From Sphingopyxis panaciterrulae (GTDB taxonomy: Bacteria; Pseudomonadota; Alphaproteobacteria; Sphingomonadales; Sphingomonadaceae), in contig NZ_JACIJH010000001.1 of the NCBI RefSeq assembly GCF_014199295.1, forward strand, positions 62,001 through 126,000: a stretch of DNA of 64,000 nt. The letters run 5' to 3'. Below the pieces are notes generated by a model that searched no databases, was not told the DNA's origin, and saw nothing but the letters and a program-made list of their open reading frames with translations. This document shows positions 53,979-61,730 of the stretch, one piece after another; the stretch's first letter is position 1, and each line of letters starts with the position of its first letter. Position numbers and translations under genes: made by a program.

Positions 53979-54938
53979 ATGACGGATAATAAAGAGGAAA
54001 GTGGAGCATCGTCGACGCGCAAGCGGCCGACGGGACTCGGTCGCGGGCTGAACGCGCTGTTCGGCGACGCGGCGGTCGAATCGCCGGTGCTGGCGTCGCC
54101 GGGCGCGGCGCGGCCCGCATCGCCCGCCGCCCCGGGCGACGCGGTGCAGCATATTTCGGTCGGCGCGATCCGGCCGCTGCCCGGTCAGCCGCGTCGCCAT
54201 TTCGACGAGACCGCGATCGCCGAACTCGCCGAATCGATCGGTGCGCGCGGGCTGCTCCAGCCGATCATCGTGCGGCGCGCGCCGGGCGGCGAGGGCTATC
54301 AGCTCGTCGCCGGCGAGCGGCGCTGGCGCGCGGCGCAGCGCGCCGGGCTGCACCAGATTCCGGCGCTGGTGCGCGAGCTCGACGATGCCGCGACCTATGA
54401 GATCGCGCTGGTCGAGAATATCCAGCGGCAGGATCTGAACGCGATCGAGGAGGCGAGCGCCTATCGCAAGCTGATCGAGGATTTCGGCCATGACCAGGAA
54501 GCGCTGGCAAAGCTGGTCGGCAAGTCGCGCAGCCATGTCGCGAACCTGATGCGGCTGCTCGACCTGCCGCAGGCGGTGCAGGCGCTGGTCGGCGACGGGT
54601 CGCTGGCGATGGGCCACGCGCGCGCGCTGATCGGCGCCGAGGACGCCGAGACGATCGCGCGCAAGGTCGTCAAGGACGGGCTGTCGGTGCGCGCGGTCGA
54701 GGCGCTGGTGCGCGAGGCGCGCGGCGGTGGGCGCAAGGCGCCGATGGAATATAAGAGCATGGACGGCGTCGGGCGCGACCCCGATATCGTCGCGGTCGAA
54801 CGCCACCTGTCCGAACTGCTGGGGATCGGCGTCGCGATCCAATATGCCGGCGGCGGGAAGGGCGCGCTGACGCTGAAATTCGCGTCGCTCGACCAGCTCG
54901 ACATGATCTGCCAGCGGCTGTCGGGCGAGGGGATCTGA
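53979..54938 (+). CDS. parB: Chromosome partitioning protein ParB
   Basis: CTP-dependent DNA clamp that loads at parS. It has 319 residues. The N-terminal region binds ParA (RPTGLGRGLNALFGD near residue 12-26). The CTP-binding GERRWRAAQRAGL is near 107-119, the helix-turn-helix ALAKLVGKSRSHVANLMRLL near 170, and the dimerisation domain at the end. It starts on the base after the parA stop, so the two are coupled. Confidence 0.97.
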   Translation: MTDNKEESGASSTRKRPTGLGRGLNALFGDAAVESPVLASPGAARPASPAAPGDAVQHISVGAIRPLPGQPRRHFDETAIAELAESIGARGLLQPIIVRRAPGGEGYQLVAGERRWRAAQRAGLHQIPALVRELDDAATYEIALVENIQRQDLNAIEEASAYRKLIEDFGHDQEALAKLVGKSRSHVANLMRLLDLPQAVQALVGDGSLAMGHARALIGAEDAETIARKVVKDGLSVRAVEALVREARGGGRKAPMEYKSMDGVGRDPDIVAVERHLSELLGIGVAIQYAGGGKGALTLKFASLDQLDMICQRLSGEGI

Positions 54939-54954
54939 GGACGCGGGTGTCGCG

Positions 54955-55869
54955 TCAGCGGCACTCGACGGTCAGATGCGCGAGTTCGGGAACGGGCGCG
55001 AGCCGCTCGCGGATCGTCTCGCCGGTGATGGCCGCGCCGACGACGCTGACGATCGCGGCATGCGCCTCCGGCCCGACGCGCCAGACGTGGAGGTCGGCGA
55101 TCCGTGCATCGCCGGGTCCTTCGACCCGATCGCGAATCTCTGCGGCGACATGCGGGTCGGTGCGGTCGAGCAGCACCGCCGCGGTGTCGCGCATCAGCGT
55201 CCACGACCAGCGCGCGATCACGATGGCGCCGACGATCCCCATCATCGGGTCCATCCACACCCAGCCGAGATAGCGCCCGGCGAGCAGCGCCGCGATCGCG
55301 AGGATCGAGGTCAGCGCGTCGGCGAGGACGTGCATATAGGCGGAGCGCAGGTTGTTGTCCTTGCCGTGAGCGTGGGAAGGACCGTGCTCATGGTCGTGGC
55401 CGTGATGGTGGCCGCCCGCGAGTAGCGCGGCGCTGACGACATTGACCGCGAGACCGATGATCGCGACGATCGTCGCCTCGCCAAAGGCGACGTCGGTCGG
55501 GTCGACGAGGCGAATCGCCGATTCGAACGCGATGCCGAGCGCGAACAGGCCGAGGATCGTCGCCGAGGCGAAACCCGCGAGGTCGCCGACCTTGCCGGTG
55601 CCGAAACTATAGTCGGGATTGCGCGCGTGCCGCCGTGCATAGGCATAGGCGAGCGCGGCGATCGACAGCGCCCCGGCGTGGGTCGCCATGTGGAAGCCGT
55701 CGGCGAGCAGCGCCATCGATCCGGTCGCATAGCCGGCGGCGATCTCGCCCACCATCATCACCGCGGTCAGCAGCACGACCCAGCGCGTGCGTCGTGCATT
55801 GGCGTCGTGCGCGGCGCCCAGGAACATATGGTCGTGGGCAAAGGCCTCGAGATCGGACGGAGTCGTCAT
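54955..55869 (-). CDS. dmeF: Cation-diffusion facilitator, DmeF-type Co/Ni exporter
   Basis: A 304-residue inner-membrane transporter with six membrane segments. The start EAFAHDHMFLGAAHDANARR and the metal-site segments ALLADGFHMATHAGALSIAA (near 55) and HVLADALTSILAIAALLAGR (near 182) match the DmeF group. A His-rich cytoplasmic loop (GGHHHGHDHEHGPSHAHGKD, near 151-170) fits nickel or cobalt. It is 8 bp from its probable repressor gene. Confidence 0.9.
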   Translation of the reverse strand: MTTPSDLEAFAHDHMFLGAAHDANARRTRWVVLLTAVMMVGEIAAGYATGSMALLADGFHMATHAGALSIAALAYAYARRHARNPDYSFGTGKVGDLAGFASATILGLFALGIAFESAIRLVDPTDVAFGEATIVAIIGLAVNVVSAALLAGGHHHGHDHEHGPSHAHGKDNNLRSAYMHVLADALTSILAIAALLAGRYLGWVWMDPMMGIVGAIVIARWSWTLMRDTAAVLLDRTDPHVAAEIRDRVEGPGDARIADLHVWRVGPEAHAAIVSVVGAAITGETIRERLAPVPELAHLTVECR

Positions 55870-55877
55870 CGCGCGGC

Positions 55878-56153
55878 CTATTTCGAATAGCGGCGGATCA
55901 CCGCCAGCAGGTCGTCGCGGCCGCGCGCGCGCTCGGCATCGCTGAGGCCGGGGCGCGAGACATGCGCCTCGAGGTGATGGACGATGATCTCGTCGAGCAG
56001 GCCGTTCACCGCGCCGCGCACCGCGGCGACGAGGTGCAGGATCTCGGCACAGTCCTTGTCGGCAAGCAGCGCGCGCTCGACCGCGCCGACCTGTCCCGCG
56101 ATGCGCCGGCTACGCGCGAGAAGGTCCGAATGGGATTGGGTGAGGTGTGACAT
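55878..56153 (-). CDS. RcnR/CsoR-family metal-sensing repressor (DmeR-like)
   Basis: A 91-residue all-helical repressor that releases DNA on metal binding. His3, Cys35, His60 and His64 are present: the same four positions used by E. coli RcnR for nickel and cobalt, and unlike the copper set of CsoR. RIAGQVGAVERALLADKDC contains the family signature. The ATG at 56153 overlaps a G/C-tract palindrome likely to be its operator. It precedes dmeF, as in the DmeRF system of Rhizobium. Confidence 0.9.
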   Translation of the reverse strand: MSHLTQSHSDLLARSRRIAGQVGAVERALLADKDCAEILHLVAAVRGAVNGLLDEIIVHHLEAHVSRPGLSDAERARGRDDLLAVIRRYSK

Positions 56154-56171
56154 AGGGGTACCCCCTACCCC
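56154..56171 (-). promoter_or_regulatory. Probable DmeR operator overlapping the ribosome-binding site
   Basis: On the minus strand TAGGGG-GTA-CCCCTA lies directly at the start codon, with a further GGGG tract just upstream. Such G/C tracts flanked by A/T are the known target type of RcnR/CsoR proteins. The AGGGGG within it is also the only ribosome-binding site. Confidence 0.7.
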
Positions 56172-56200
56172 TTTATGGGGCGGACGTAAAGCCCCGTCGG

Positions 56201-56623
56201 TCAGGCCGAAAAGGTCACATGCCCCTCCGCATCGATCGGCCACGCCGGATTCCAGGCGATTTCCCACGCATGGCCGTCGGGATCGGCGACATAGCCGCGG
56301 AAGCCCCCGTGCGGCGGTGCGTCCGCGGCGCGGAGCAGGGCGCCGCCGGCGGCGACGAGCGCGTCGATCAGCGGCGCAACCTCGGCCCGCGCCGCGACAT
56401 TGTGGGCGAGCGCGAAAGCGGCGCCGCCGCTGGCGGACGGCCGCGCCATATCCTGTGCGAGCGCCGCCTTCCGCCACGTCCCGAAGACGAAGCCGTTCAT
56501 CTGGTAAAAGAGAATCTCGTCATTCTCGAACACCGGCTGCCAGCCGAAGCCCTGCGTATAGAAATGCCGTGACACCGCGAGGTCGGCCACGCCGAGGGTG
56601 ATGACGGAAATCTGCTGTTGCAT
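56201..56623 (-). CDS. VOC-superfamily (glyoxalase-like) protein
   Basis: A 140-residue protein of the vicinal oxygen chelate fold. ISVITLGVADLAVSRHFYTQ near residue 5 starts the first beta-alpha-beta unit, and the end GFRGYVADPDGHAWEIAWNP holds the metal-ligand type DPDGHxWE. The ATG at 56623 fits the family start. Its substrate is unknown; it is not clearly linked to the metal-export pair. Confidence 0.85.
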   Translation of the reverse strand: MQQQISVITLGVADLAVSRHFYTQGFGWQPVFENDEILFYQMNGFVFGTWRKAALAQDMARPSASGGAAFALAHNVAARAEVAPLIDALVAAGGALLRAADAPPHGGFRGYVADPDGHAWEIAWNPAWPIDAEGHVTFSA

Positions 56624-56839
56624 GGGGTCCGAACTCCTTCGTTCGCGTCGGCGGGATTGCCGGCGCGTCAAAGGCCTCGGGACGCATCGCCCGCGGGCGA
56701 AAGTCAGGACTCGCGCGGGCGAGGGCCGGGCCAACCGCACCGGCCTGCTCCTTTTCAGGCGCGGCGATTATGCGATGGACGGGTCCGGTCGGCAAGGGCG
56801 GTTGTGGGATGGGAGTGGAGGTTCGAAGATTGCGCCGAC

Positions 56840-56907
56840 CTCCCTTCCCGCTTGCGGGAGGGCAGCGAGGCTTGCCAGCTTGCTGGTTAGCCGCAGCGGG
56901 GTGGGCC
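56840..56907. repeat. Dispersed repeat, family S copy 2
   Basis: TCCCGCTTGCGGGAGGGCAG followed by GCGAGGCTTGCCAGCTTGCT and CGCAGCGGGGTGGG. It matches the minus strand of 14018-14141. It lies in the 443-bp divergent gap 56624-57066, in which I see no gene. Confidence 0.75.
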
Positions 56908-57066
56908 ATAGCACCGTCGACCGGTTTCGGCATCCAGCGGGACCCCGGATCAGGTGCGAGGTGACGGAGAGGATATCGTGCCCGATCTCCTACCGCTGCG
57001 TTAACCAGTTTTTAGCGCCGATCCGTCACAGCGATGGCAAAGCATTTTGCTGCGTGGGGACGATTG

Positions 57067-58593
57067 ATGCGTGACGATATGAACCGGCCGACGAGCGTGG
57101 ACGTCGCGATCATCGGCGCCGGGCCGGCCGGGCTGACCGCCGCCTATCTGCTGACGAAGCAGGGGTATCGCGTCACGGTGATCGAGAAGGACCCGCATTA
57201 TGTCGGCGGCATCAGCCGCACGGTCGAGCATGAGGGCTTTCGCTTCGACATCGGCGGTCACCGCTTCTTCTCGAAAAGCCAGGAAGTCGTCGACCTGTGG
57301 AACGAGATCCTGCCCGACGATTTCATCCAGCGGCCGCGGATGAGCCGAATCTATTATGAGGGCAAATATTATTCCTATCCGCTGCGCGCGTTCGAGGCGC
57401 TGTGGAATCTGGGCATCGTACGGTCGGCGCTGTGCATGGCGAGCTATGCCAAGGCGAAGCTGCTGCCGAACCGGGCGGTCCGCAGTTTCGAGGACTGGAC
57501 CATCAATCAGTTCGGGCGGAAACTCTATTCGATCTTCTTCAAGACCTATACCGAGAAGGTGTGGGGGATGCCGTGCGACGAGATGTCGGCCGACTGGGCG
57601 GCGCAGCGCATCAAGGGACTGAGCCTGGGTGCCGCGGTGCTCGACGGGCTGAAGCGCAGCCTCGGCCTCAACCGGGCGCCCAACGACGGCATGGCGACCA
57701 AGACCCTGCTCGAAACCTTCCGATATCCGCGGCTTGGCCCCGGCATGATGTGGGAAGCGGCGGCGGGCAAGGTGCGCGCGGGCGGCAACCATGTGCTGAT
57801 GGGCCACAGCTTCAAGCAATTGACGCAGGACCAGAAGACGGGGCGCTGGCGGCTGACCGCGACCGGGCCCGACGGCGATATCGTGATCGACGCGGAGCAT
57901 GTCGTCAGTTCGGCGCCGATGCGCGAACTGGCGGCGCGAATCCATCCGCTGCCGGCCTCGGCGCTGAGTGCGGCGCCGGGCCTCAAATATCGCGATTTCC
58001 TGACCGTCGCGCTCAAGATTCGCTCGGAGGACCTGTTTCCCGACAACTGGATCTATATCCACGACAGCAAGGTGCAGGTCGGCCGGGTGCAGAATTTCCG
58101 AAGCTGGTCGCCCGAAATGGTGCCCGATCCGGCGATCGCCTGCGTCGGCCTTGAATATTTCTGTTTCGAGGGCGATGGGCTGTGGGCGTCGAGCGACGAC
58201 GAGCTGATCGCGCTGGCGACGAAGGAGATGGCGATCCTCGGCCTGTGCGACCCCGCCGATGTCGTCGGCGGCGCGGTGGTGCGGCAGGAAAAGGCCTATC
58301 CGGTCTATGACGATGATTATGCCGTGCATGTCGCCGCGATGCGCGAGGAGCTGGAGACGCGCTACCCGACGCTGCACATGGTCGGGCGCAACGGTATGCA
58401 CCGCTACAACAACCAGGATCATGCGATGATGACCGCGATGCTGACCGTGCGCAACATCGCCGCCGGAAGCCGCGTCTATGATATCTGGGGCGTCAACGAG
58501 GACGCCGAATATCATGAGAGCGGCACCGAGGGCGAGCGCGCGGCGCTGGCGTCGGTGCGCGACGTGCCCGCGCGCGTCGGCCAGGCGGCGTAA
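57067..58593 (+). CDS. FAD/NAD(P)-binding oxidoreductase (UDP-galactopyranose-mutase/amine-oxidase-like)
   Basis: A 508-residue flavoprotein. The Rossmann start VAIIGAGPAGLTAAYLLTKQ is near residue 13-32, then VIEKDPHYVGGISRTVEHEG and FDIGGHRFFSKS, a pattern shared by UDP-galactopyranose mutase and protoporphyrinogen-oxidase-like proteins. The end has NGMHRYNNQDHAMMTAML. In this cassette it may act on a sugar or a lipid carrier; the substrate is unknown. ATG at 57067 has GGGGA upstream; 57034 and 57079 are alternatives. Confidence 0.8.
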   Translation: MRDDMNRPTSVDVAIIGAGPAGLTAAYLLTKQGYRVTVIEKDPHYVGGISRTVEHEGFRFDIGGHRFFSKSQEVVDLWNEILPDDFIQRPRMSRIYYEGKYYSYPLRAFEALWNLGIVRSALCMASYAKAKLLPNRAVRSFEDWTINQFGRKLYSIFFKTYTEKVWGMPCDEMSADWAAQRIKGLSLGAAVLDGLKRSLGLNRAPNDGMATKTLLETFRYPRLGPGMMWEAAAGKVRAGGNHVLMGHSFKQLTQDQKTGRWRLTATGPDGDIVIDAEHVVSSAPMRELAARIHPLPASALSAAPGLKYRDFLTVALKIRSEDLFPDNWIYIHDSKVQVGRVQNFRSWSPEMVPDPAIACVGLEYFCFEGDGLWASSDDELIALATKEMAILGLCDPADVVGGAVVRQEKAYPVYDDDYAVHVAAMREELETRYPTLHMVGRNGMHRYNNQDHAMMTAMLTVRNIAAGSRVYDIWGVNEDAEYHESGTEGERAALASVRDVPARVGQAA

Positions 58594-58614
58594 GCGCGGC
58601 CGGGGGATCGGGCG

Positions 58615-59049
58615 ATGATCGACAGGATCGCACGGCTGATCGGCGCGGCGCGGCGCGGCGAGGCGCGCTGGCTCGCCTATCTGTTCGCAAGCGGCCTGGC
58701 GCTCGGTACCGACGCCGGACTGTTCCTGTTGCTGCTCGGCGGCGGAGTCGCGCCGGTGGCCGCCTCGGCGCTCGGCTATGGCATGGGCATCCTCGTCCAC
58801 TGGCTGGTATCGAGCCGCCTCGTCTTTGCCGACGGCACCGCGGCGCGCGGCAGCGGCGAACGGCACCGGCAGAAGCTGCTGTTCGTCGGCTCGGCACTCG
58901 TCGGGCTGGCGGTGACGACGGCGATCGTCGGGGCCGGCAGCGCGCTCGGACTCGACCCGCGCCTCGCGAAGCTCGCCGCGATTCTCGTCAGCTTCCAGAC
59001 CACCTATCTGCTGCGCCGCCATATCGTCTTCCGTCCGGCGGCCGCATGA
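58615..59049 (+). CDS. GtrA-family membrane protein
   Basis: A 144-residue protein with four hydrophobic segments (residues about 21-42, 46-67, 88-110, 118-135). ARWLAYLFASGLALGTDAGL and the charged RLVFADG and LLRRHIVFR are typical of GtrA, which flips or helps transfer undecaprenyl-linked sugars. It is 21 bp from the flavoprotein gene and overlaps the next gene as ATGA. Confidence 0.85.
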   Translation: MIDRIARLIGAARRGEARWLAYLFASGLALGTDAGLFLLLLGGGVAPVAASALGYGMGILVHWLVSSRLVFADGTAARGSGERHRQKLLFVGSALVGLAVTTAIVGAGSALGLDPRLAKLAAILVSFQTTYLLRRHIVFRPAAA

Positions 59050-60875
59050 GCGTGCTGCCGGATCGGACGGCCATGTCCTTCGAGGCGTGGTGGACGCCGG
59101 TGCGAGTGGCGCTGATCGTCTGGTTCATTGTCCATGTCGTGATCTTCGTCAGCCAGTGGCCGGCGATCGCGGCGCTGCGGCTCGCCGATACCGACGACGC
59201 GATGCGGATGGCGCAGGTGCGCGACCTGCTCGCGGGGCAGGGCTGGTGGGATCTGACGCAATATCGGGTCAATCCGGCGGATGGCGGCGTGCTGATGCAC
59301 TGGTCGCGGATCGTCGATGCGCCGATCGCGGGCGGCATCCTGCTGCTGCGGCCGCTTTTCGGCCAGCCGCTCGCCGAGCAGATGGTGATGGCGATCTGGC
59401 CGCCGCTGCATCTGGGCGCGTTGCTGATCGCCGTGGCGCTCGGCTATCGTCATCTGCCCGACCGTCGCATCGCCTTCGCCGCGCCGCTCTATATCCTCTT
59501 CTGCGGTTATATCATGGTGCAGTTCCGGCCGCTGCGCGTCGATCATCACGGCTGGCAGATATTCCTCGCGATGCTGATCCTGTGGCAGGCGCTGCGTCCC
59601 GCGTCCCGTGGCGCCGGGCTGCTTGGCGGGCTGTTCGCGGCGATGCTGCTCGCGGTGTCGATCGAGGGGTTGCCGCTGGCGGCGCTGTTCGCCGGCATCG
59701 CCGCGCTGCGCTGGGCACTGGCCGGCGATGCGGCGGACCGCGGCCGGCTGCTCGGCTATATGGCCGGCCTCGCGGGCGGCGCCATCCTGTTCCAGTTCGC
59801 GACGCGCGGGCCGCCTGGGCTGGCCGGGACGTGGTGCGATTCGCTCTCCGCCCCCTATTTCGCCGCTTTCGTCGCCGCGGCGGCGGGAACGGCGGCGACG
59901 GTCGCGCTGCGTCCGGCGCGGCCCTGGCAACGCCTGCTGCTGCTAAGCGGCGCGGCGGCGCTCGCGGCGCTCGCGCTGGTCGGCACCGCGCCCGAATGCG
60001 CGCGCGGGCCCTTTGCCGCTCTCGACCCGATCGTCGAGCAATATTGGTATCGCCGCGTCCTCGAAGGCCAGCCGATCTGGGCGTCGAAGCCGCACGACAT
60101 GATCTATCTGCTGGCGCCGACGCTGCTCGGCGCCATCGGCGCGCTCGCCGCCTGGCGGCGCTGCGACGATGCCGGGGGACGGCGGCAATGGGCGACCGTC
60201 CTGATCGCGCTGGCGGGCGCGGCGGCGGTCTCGCTGCTGGTCATGCGCAGCGCCGCGACGGCGCATCTGTTCGCGGTGCCGGGCTGCGCGTGGATCGGCG
60301 TCCGCCTGTGGACATGGGCGCGGGGCATGGCGCGCGCGCTACCGCGCATTCTGGCCTCGCTGCTTGCCGCGGCGACGCTGCCGCTCTTTGCGAGCATGGC
60401 GCTCGCGCTGCCGCTCGGCTGGGTCTTTCCGGCGCTGAAACCAGTCGACGAACGCACCGCCGCGTCGGATAGGCCAGAGCGGCAGAATTGCCTCGACGCG
60501 CAAGGGATCGCCGCGCTCGACCGGCTGCCGGCGACGACGATCCTCGCGCCGATCGACCTCGGCGCACCGCTGATCTTCTGGACGCCGCACCGCCTGGTCG
60601 CGACGCCGCACCACCGCAACAAGGCGGCGATGGCCGACACGATCCGCGTCTTCCTAGGCGACTCGTCGCGGGCCGAGGCGCTGGTCCGGGCGCGGGGCGC
60701 GACCCTGATCGTCGTCTGCCGCAGCGCGAACGACTTCACCCAGTACAGGAAGGCGCGCGCCGATGACCTCGCCGCGCAGCTCTATGCGGGCAAGCCGCCT
60801 GCCTGGCTCGAACCGGTGCCGCTGGGAGTCACAACGGGGCTCGAGGTCTGGCGCGTCAGGCCGGCCGGAAGCTGA
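59046..60875 (+). CDS. Polytopic membrane protein, GT-C/STT3-like glycosyltransferase candidate
   Basis: A 609-residue protein with about a dozen membrane segments and a C-terminal soluble part (about 470-609). An acidic motif LADTDDAMRMAQVRDLLAGQ follows the first helix, and MHWSRIVDAPIAG and RPLRVDHHGWQ come later; an early Asp-X-Asp and a DHH loop recall oligosaccharyltransferase-type GT-C enzymes. It probably transfers a sugar from a lipid carrier at the inner membrane; acceptor unknown. The last 20 bp overlap the convergent msrB. Confidence 0.65.
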   Translation: MSVLPDRTAMSFEAWWTPVRVALIVWFIVHVVIFVSQWPAIAALRLADTDDAMRMAQVRDLLAGQGWWDLTQYRVNPADGGVLMHWSRIVDAPIAGGILLLRPLFGQPLAEQMVMAIWPPLHLGALLIAVALGYRHLPDRRIAFAAPLYILFCGYIMVQFRPLRVDHHGWQIFLAMLILWQALRPASRGAGLLGGLFAAMLLAVSIEGLPLAALFAGIAALRWALAGDAADRGRLLGYMAGLAGGAILFQFATRGPPGLAGTWCDSLSAPYFAAFVAAAAGTAATVALRPARPWQRLLLLSGAAALAALALVGTAPECARGPFAALDPIVEQYWYRRVLEGQPIWASKPHDMIYLLAPTLLGAIGALAAWRRCDDAGGRRQWATVLIALAGAAAVSLLVMRSAATAHLFAVPGCAWIGVRLWTWARGMARALPRILASLLAAATLPLFASMALALPLGWVFPALKPVDERTAASDRPERQNCLDAQGIAALDRLPATTILAPIDLGAPLIFWTPHRLVATPHHRNKAAMADTIRVFLGDSSRAEALVRARGATLIVVCRSANDFTQYRKARADDLAAQLYAGKPPAWLEPVPLGVTTGLEVWRVRPAGS

Positions 60876-61344
60876 GCGCCGCGCCGTTCATGCAATAGCG
60901 CTTGCCGGTCGGCTTCGGCCCGTCGTTGAAGACATGCCCCAGATGCCCGCCGCAGCGCCGGCAATGCACCTCGGTGCGCGGATAGCCGAGCTTGCGGTCG
61001 GTCGCGGTCGCGACGGCGCCCTTCAGCGGCGCCCAGAAACTCGGCCAGCCGGTATGGCTTTCGAATTTGGTCTTGCTCGAATAGAGCGGCAGCGCGCAGC
61101 CGGCGCAGGCGAAGGTGCCGGCGCGATGCTCGTCGTTCAGCGGACTGGTGAAGGGCCGTTCGGTCGCTGCTTCGCGCAGCACCTTATATTGGAACGAGGT
61201 CAGCCGTTTTCGCCATGCCGCATCGGACAGCCGCCAGCCGGGTTCGGCGAGCGGCCGCTTGTCGGACTTGGCGAAGAGCAGCGGCGCGCCGACCATGGCG
61301 CCCGCGAGGGCGATGCCGCCGAATAGGGTGCGCCGTTCGATCAT
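60856..61344 (-). CDS. msrB: Peptide-methionine (R)-S-oxide reductase MsrB, exported form
   Basis: Reduces methionine-R-sulfoxide in damaged proteins. It has 162 residues. An N-terminal twin-arginine-like MIERRTLFGGIALAGAMVG suggests export to the periplasm. Zinc ligands are Cys80/Cys83 and Cys128/Cys131; the catalytic Cys151 lies in KRYCMNGAALSF; SHTGWPSFW near 96 is conserved. There is no obvious second resolving cysteine. The 3' end overlaps the upstream-neighbour gene on the other strand. Confidence 0.95.
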   Translation of the reverse strand: MIERRTLFGGIALAGAMVGAPLLFAKSDKRPLAEPGWRLSDAAWRKRLTSFQYKVLREAATERPFTSPLNDEHRAGTFACAGCALPLYSSKTKFESHTGWPSFWAPLKGAVATATDRKLGYPRTEVHCRRCGGHLGHVFNDGPKPTGKRYCMNGAALSFRPA

Positions 61345-61462
61345 GGCCGGACTCCGATGGATCGGCGCATGATATCGGCATCCAGCCCCTCAAGGCAAGC
61401 GAGTCGGGCGATCGGTGGTGACGCAGTTTGAAAGCAGGCGTTTGCTTTTGCTTTCTTCGTCA

Positions 61463-61481
61463 CCCCGGACTTGATCCGGGG
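61463..61481. repeat. Short palindrome of the CCCCGGACTTGATCCGGGG type
   Basis: A 7-bp-arm palindrome preceded by CGTCA, a motif frequent in intergenic DNA of alphaproteobacteria. It lies in the 386-bp gap 61345-61730, which also holds the next repeat and no gene. Confidence 0.7.
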
Positions 61482-61499
61482 GCCCCGCTTTCCCCGGCG

Positions 61500-61655
61500 T
61501 TTAGAGCGGCGTGCCGTAAATCTGCATCACTCATCCCCGTTCGCCCTGAGCTTGTCGAAGGGCTGTTCTTTCTTTCAAGCGTAGCAAGAAAAAGGACGGT
61601 GCTTCGACAAGCTCAGCACGAACGGAAGAAAGGGTGATGCAGACGCTTTAGCGGG
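61500..61655. repeat. Dispersed palindromic repeat, family A copy 4
   Basis: Nearly identical to 52134-52299 over about 140 bp (one difference seen in the core), but the right end lacks some 12 bp between GATGCAGA and CGCTTTAG. Confidence 0.9.
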
Positions 61656-61730
61656 ACCCCCGATCATTCGCTTGTCCAAAAGGAATGAGCGGCAAACAAG
61701 TTCAGGGCGACGAGAGACGGTCGCGCGCGA

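Noticed and set aside
52416..54842. 808-codon open frame antisense to rsmG, parA and parB
   Set aside because: Crosses three real genes and the repeats before them; no recognisable domain.
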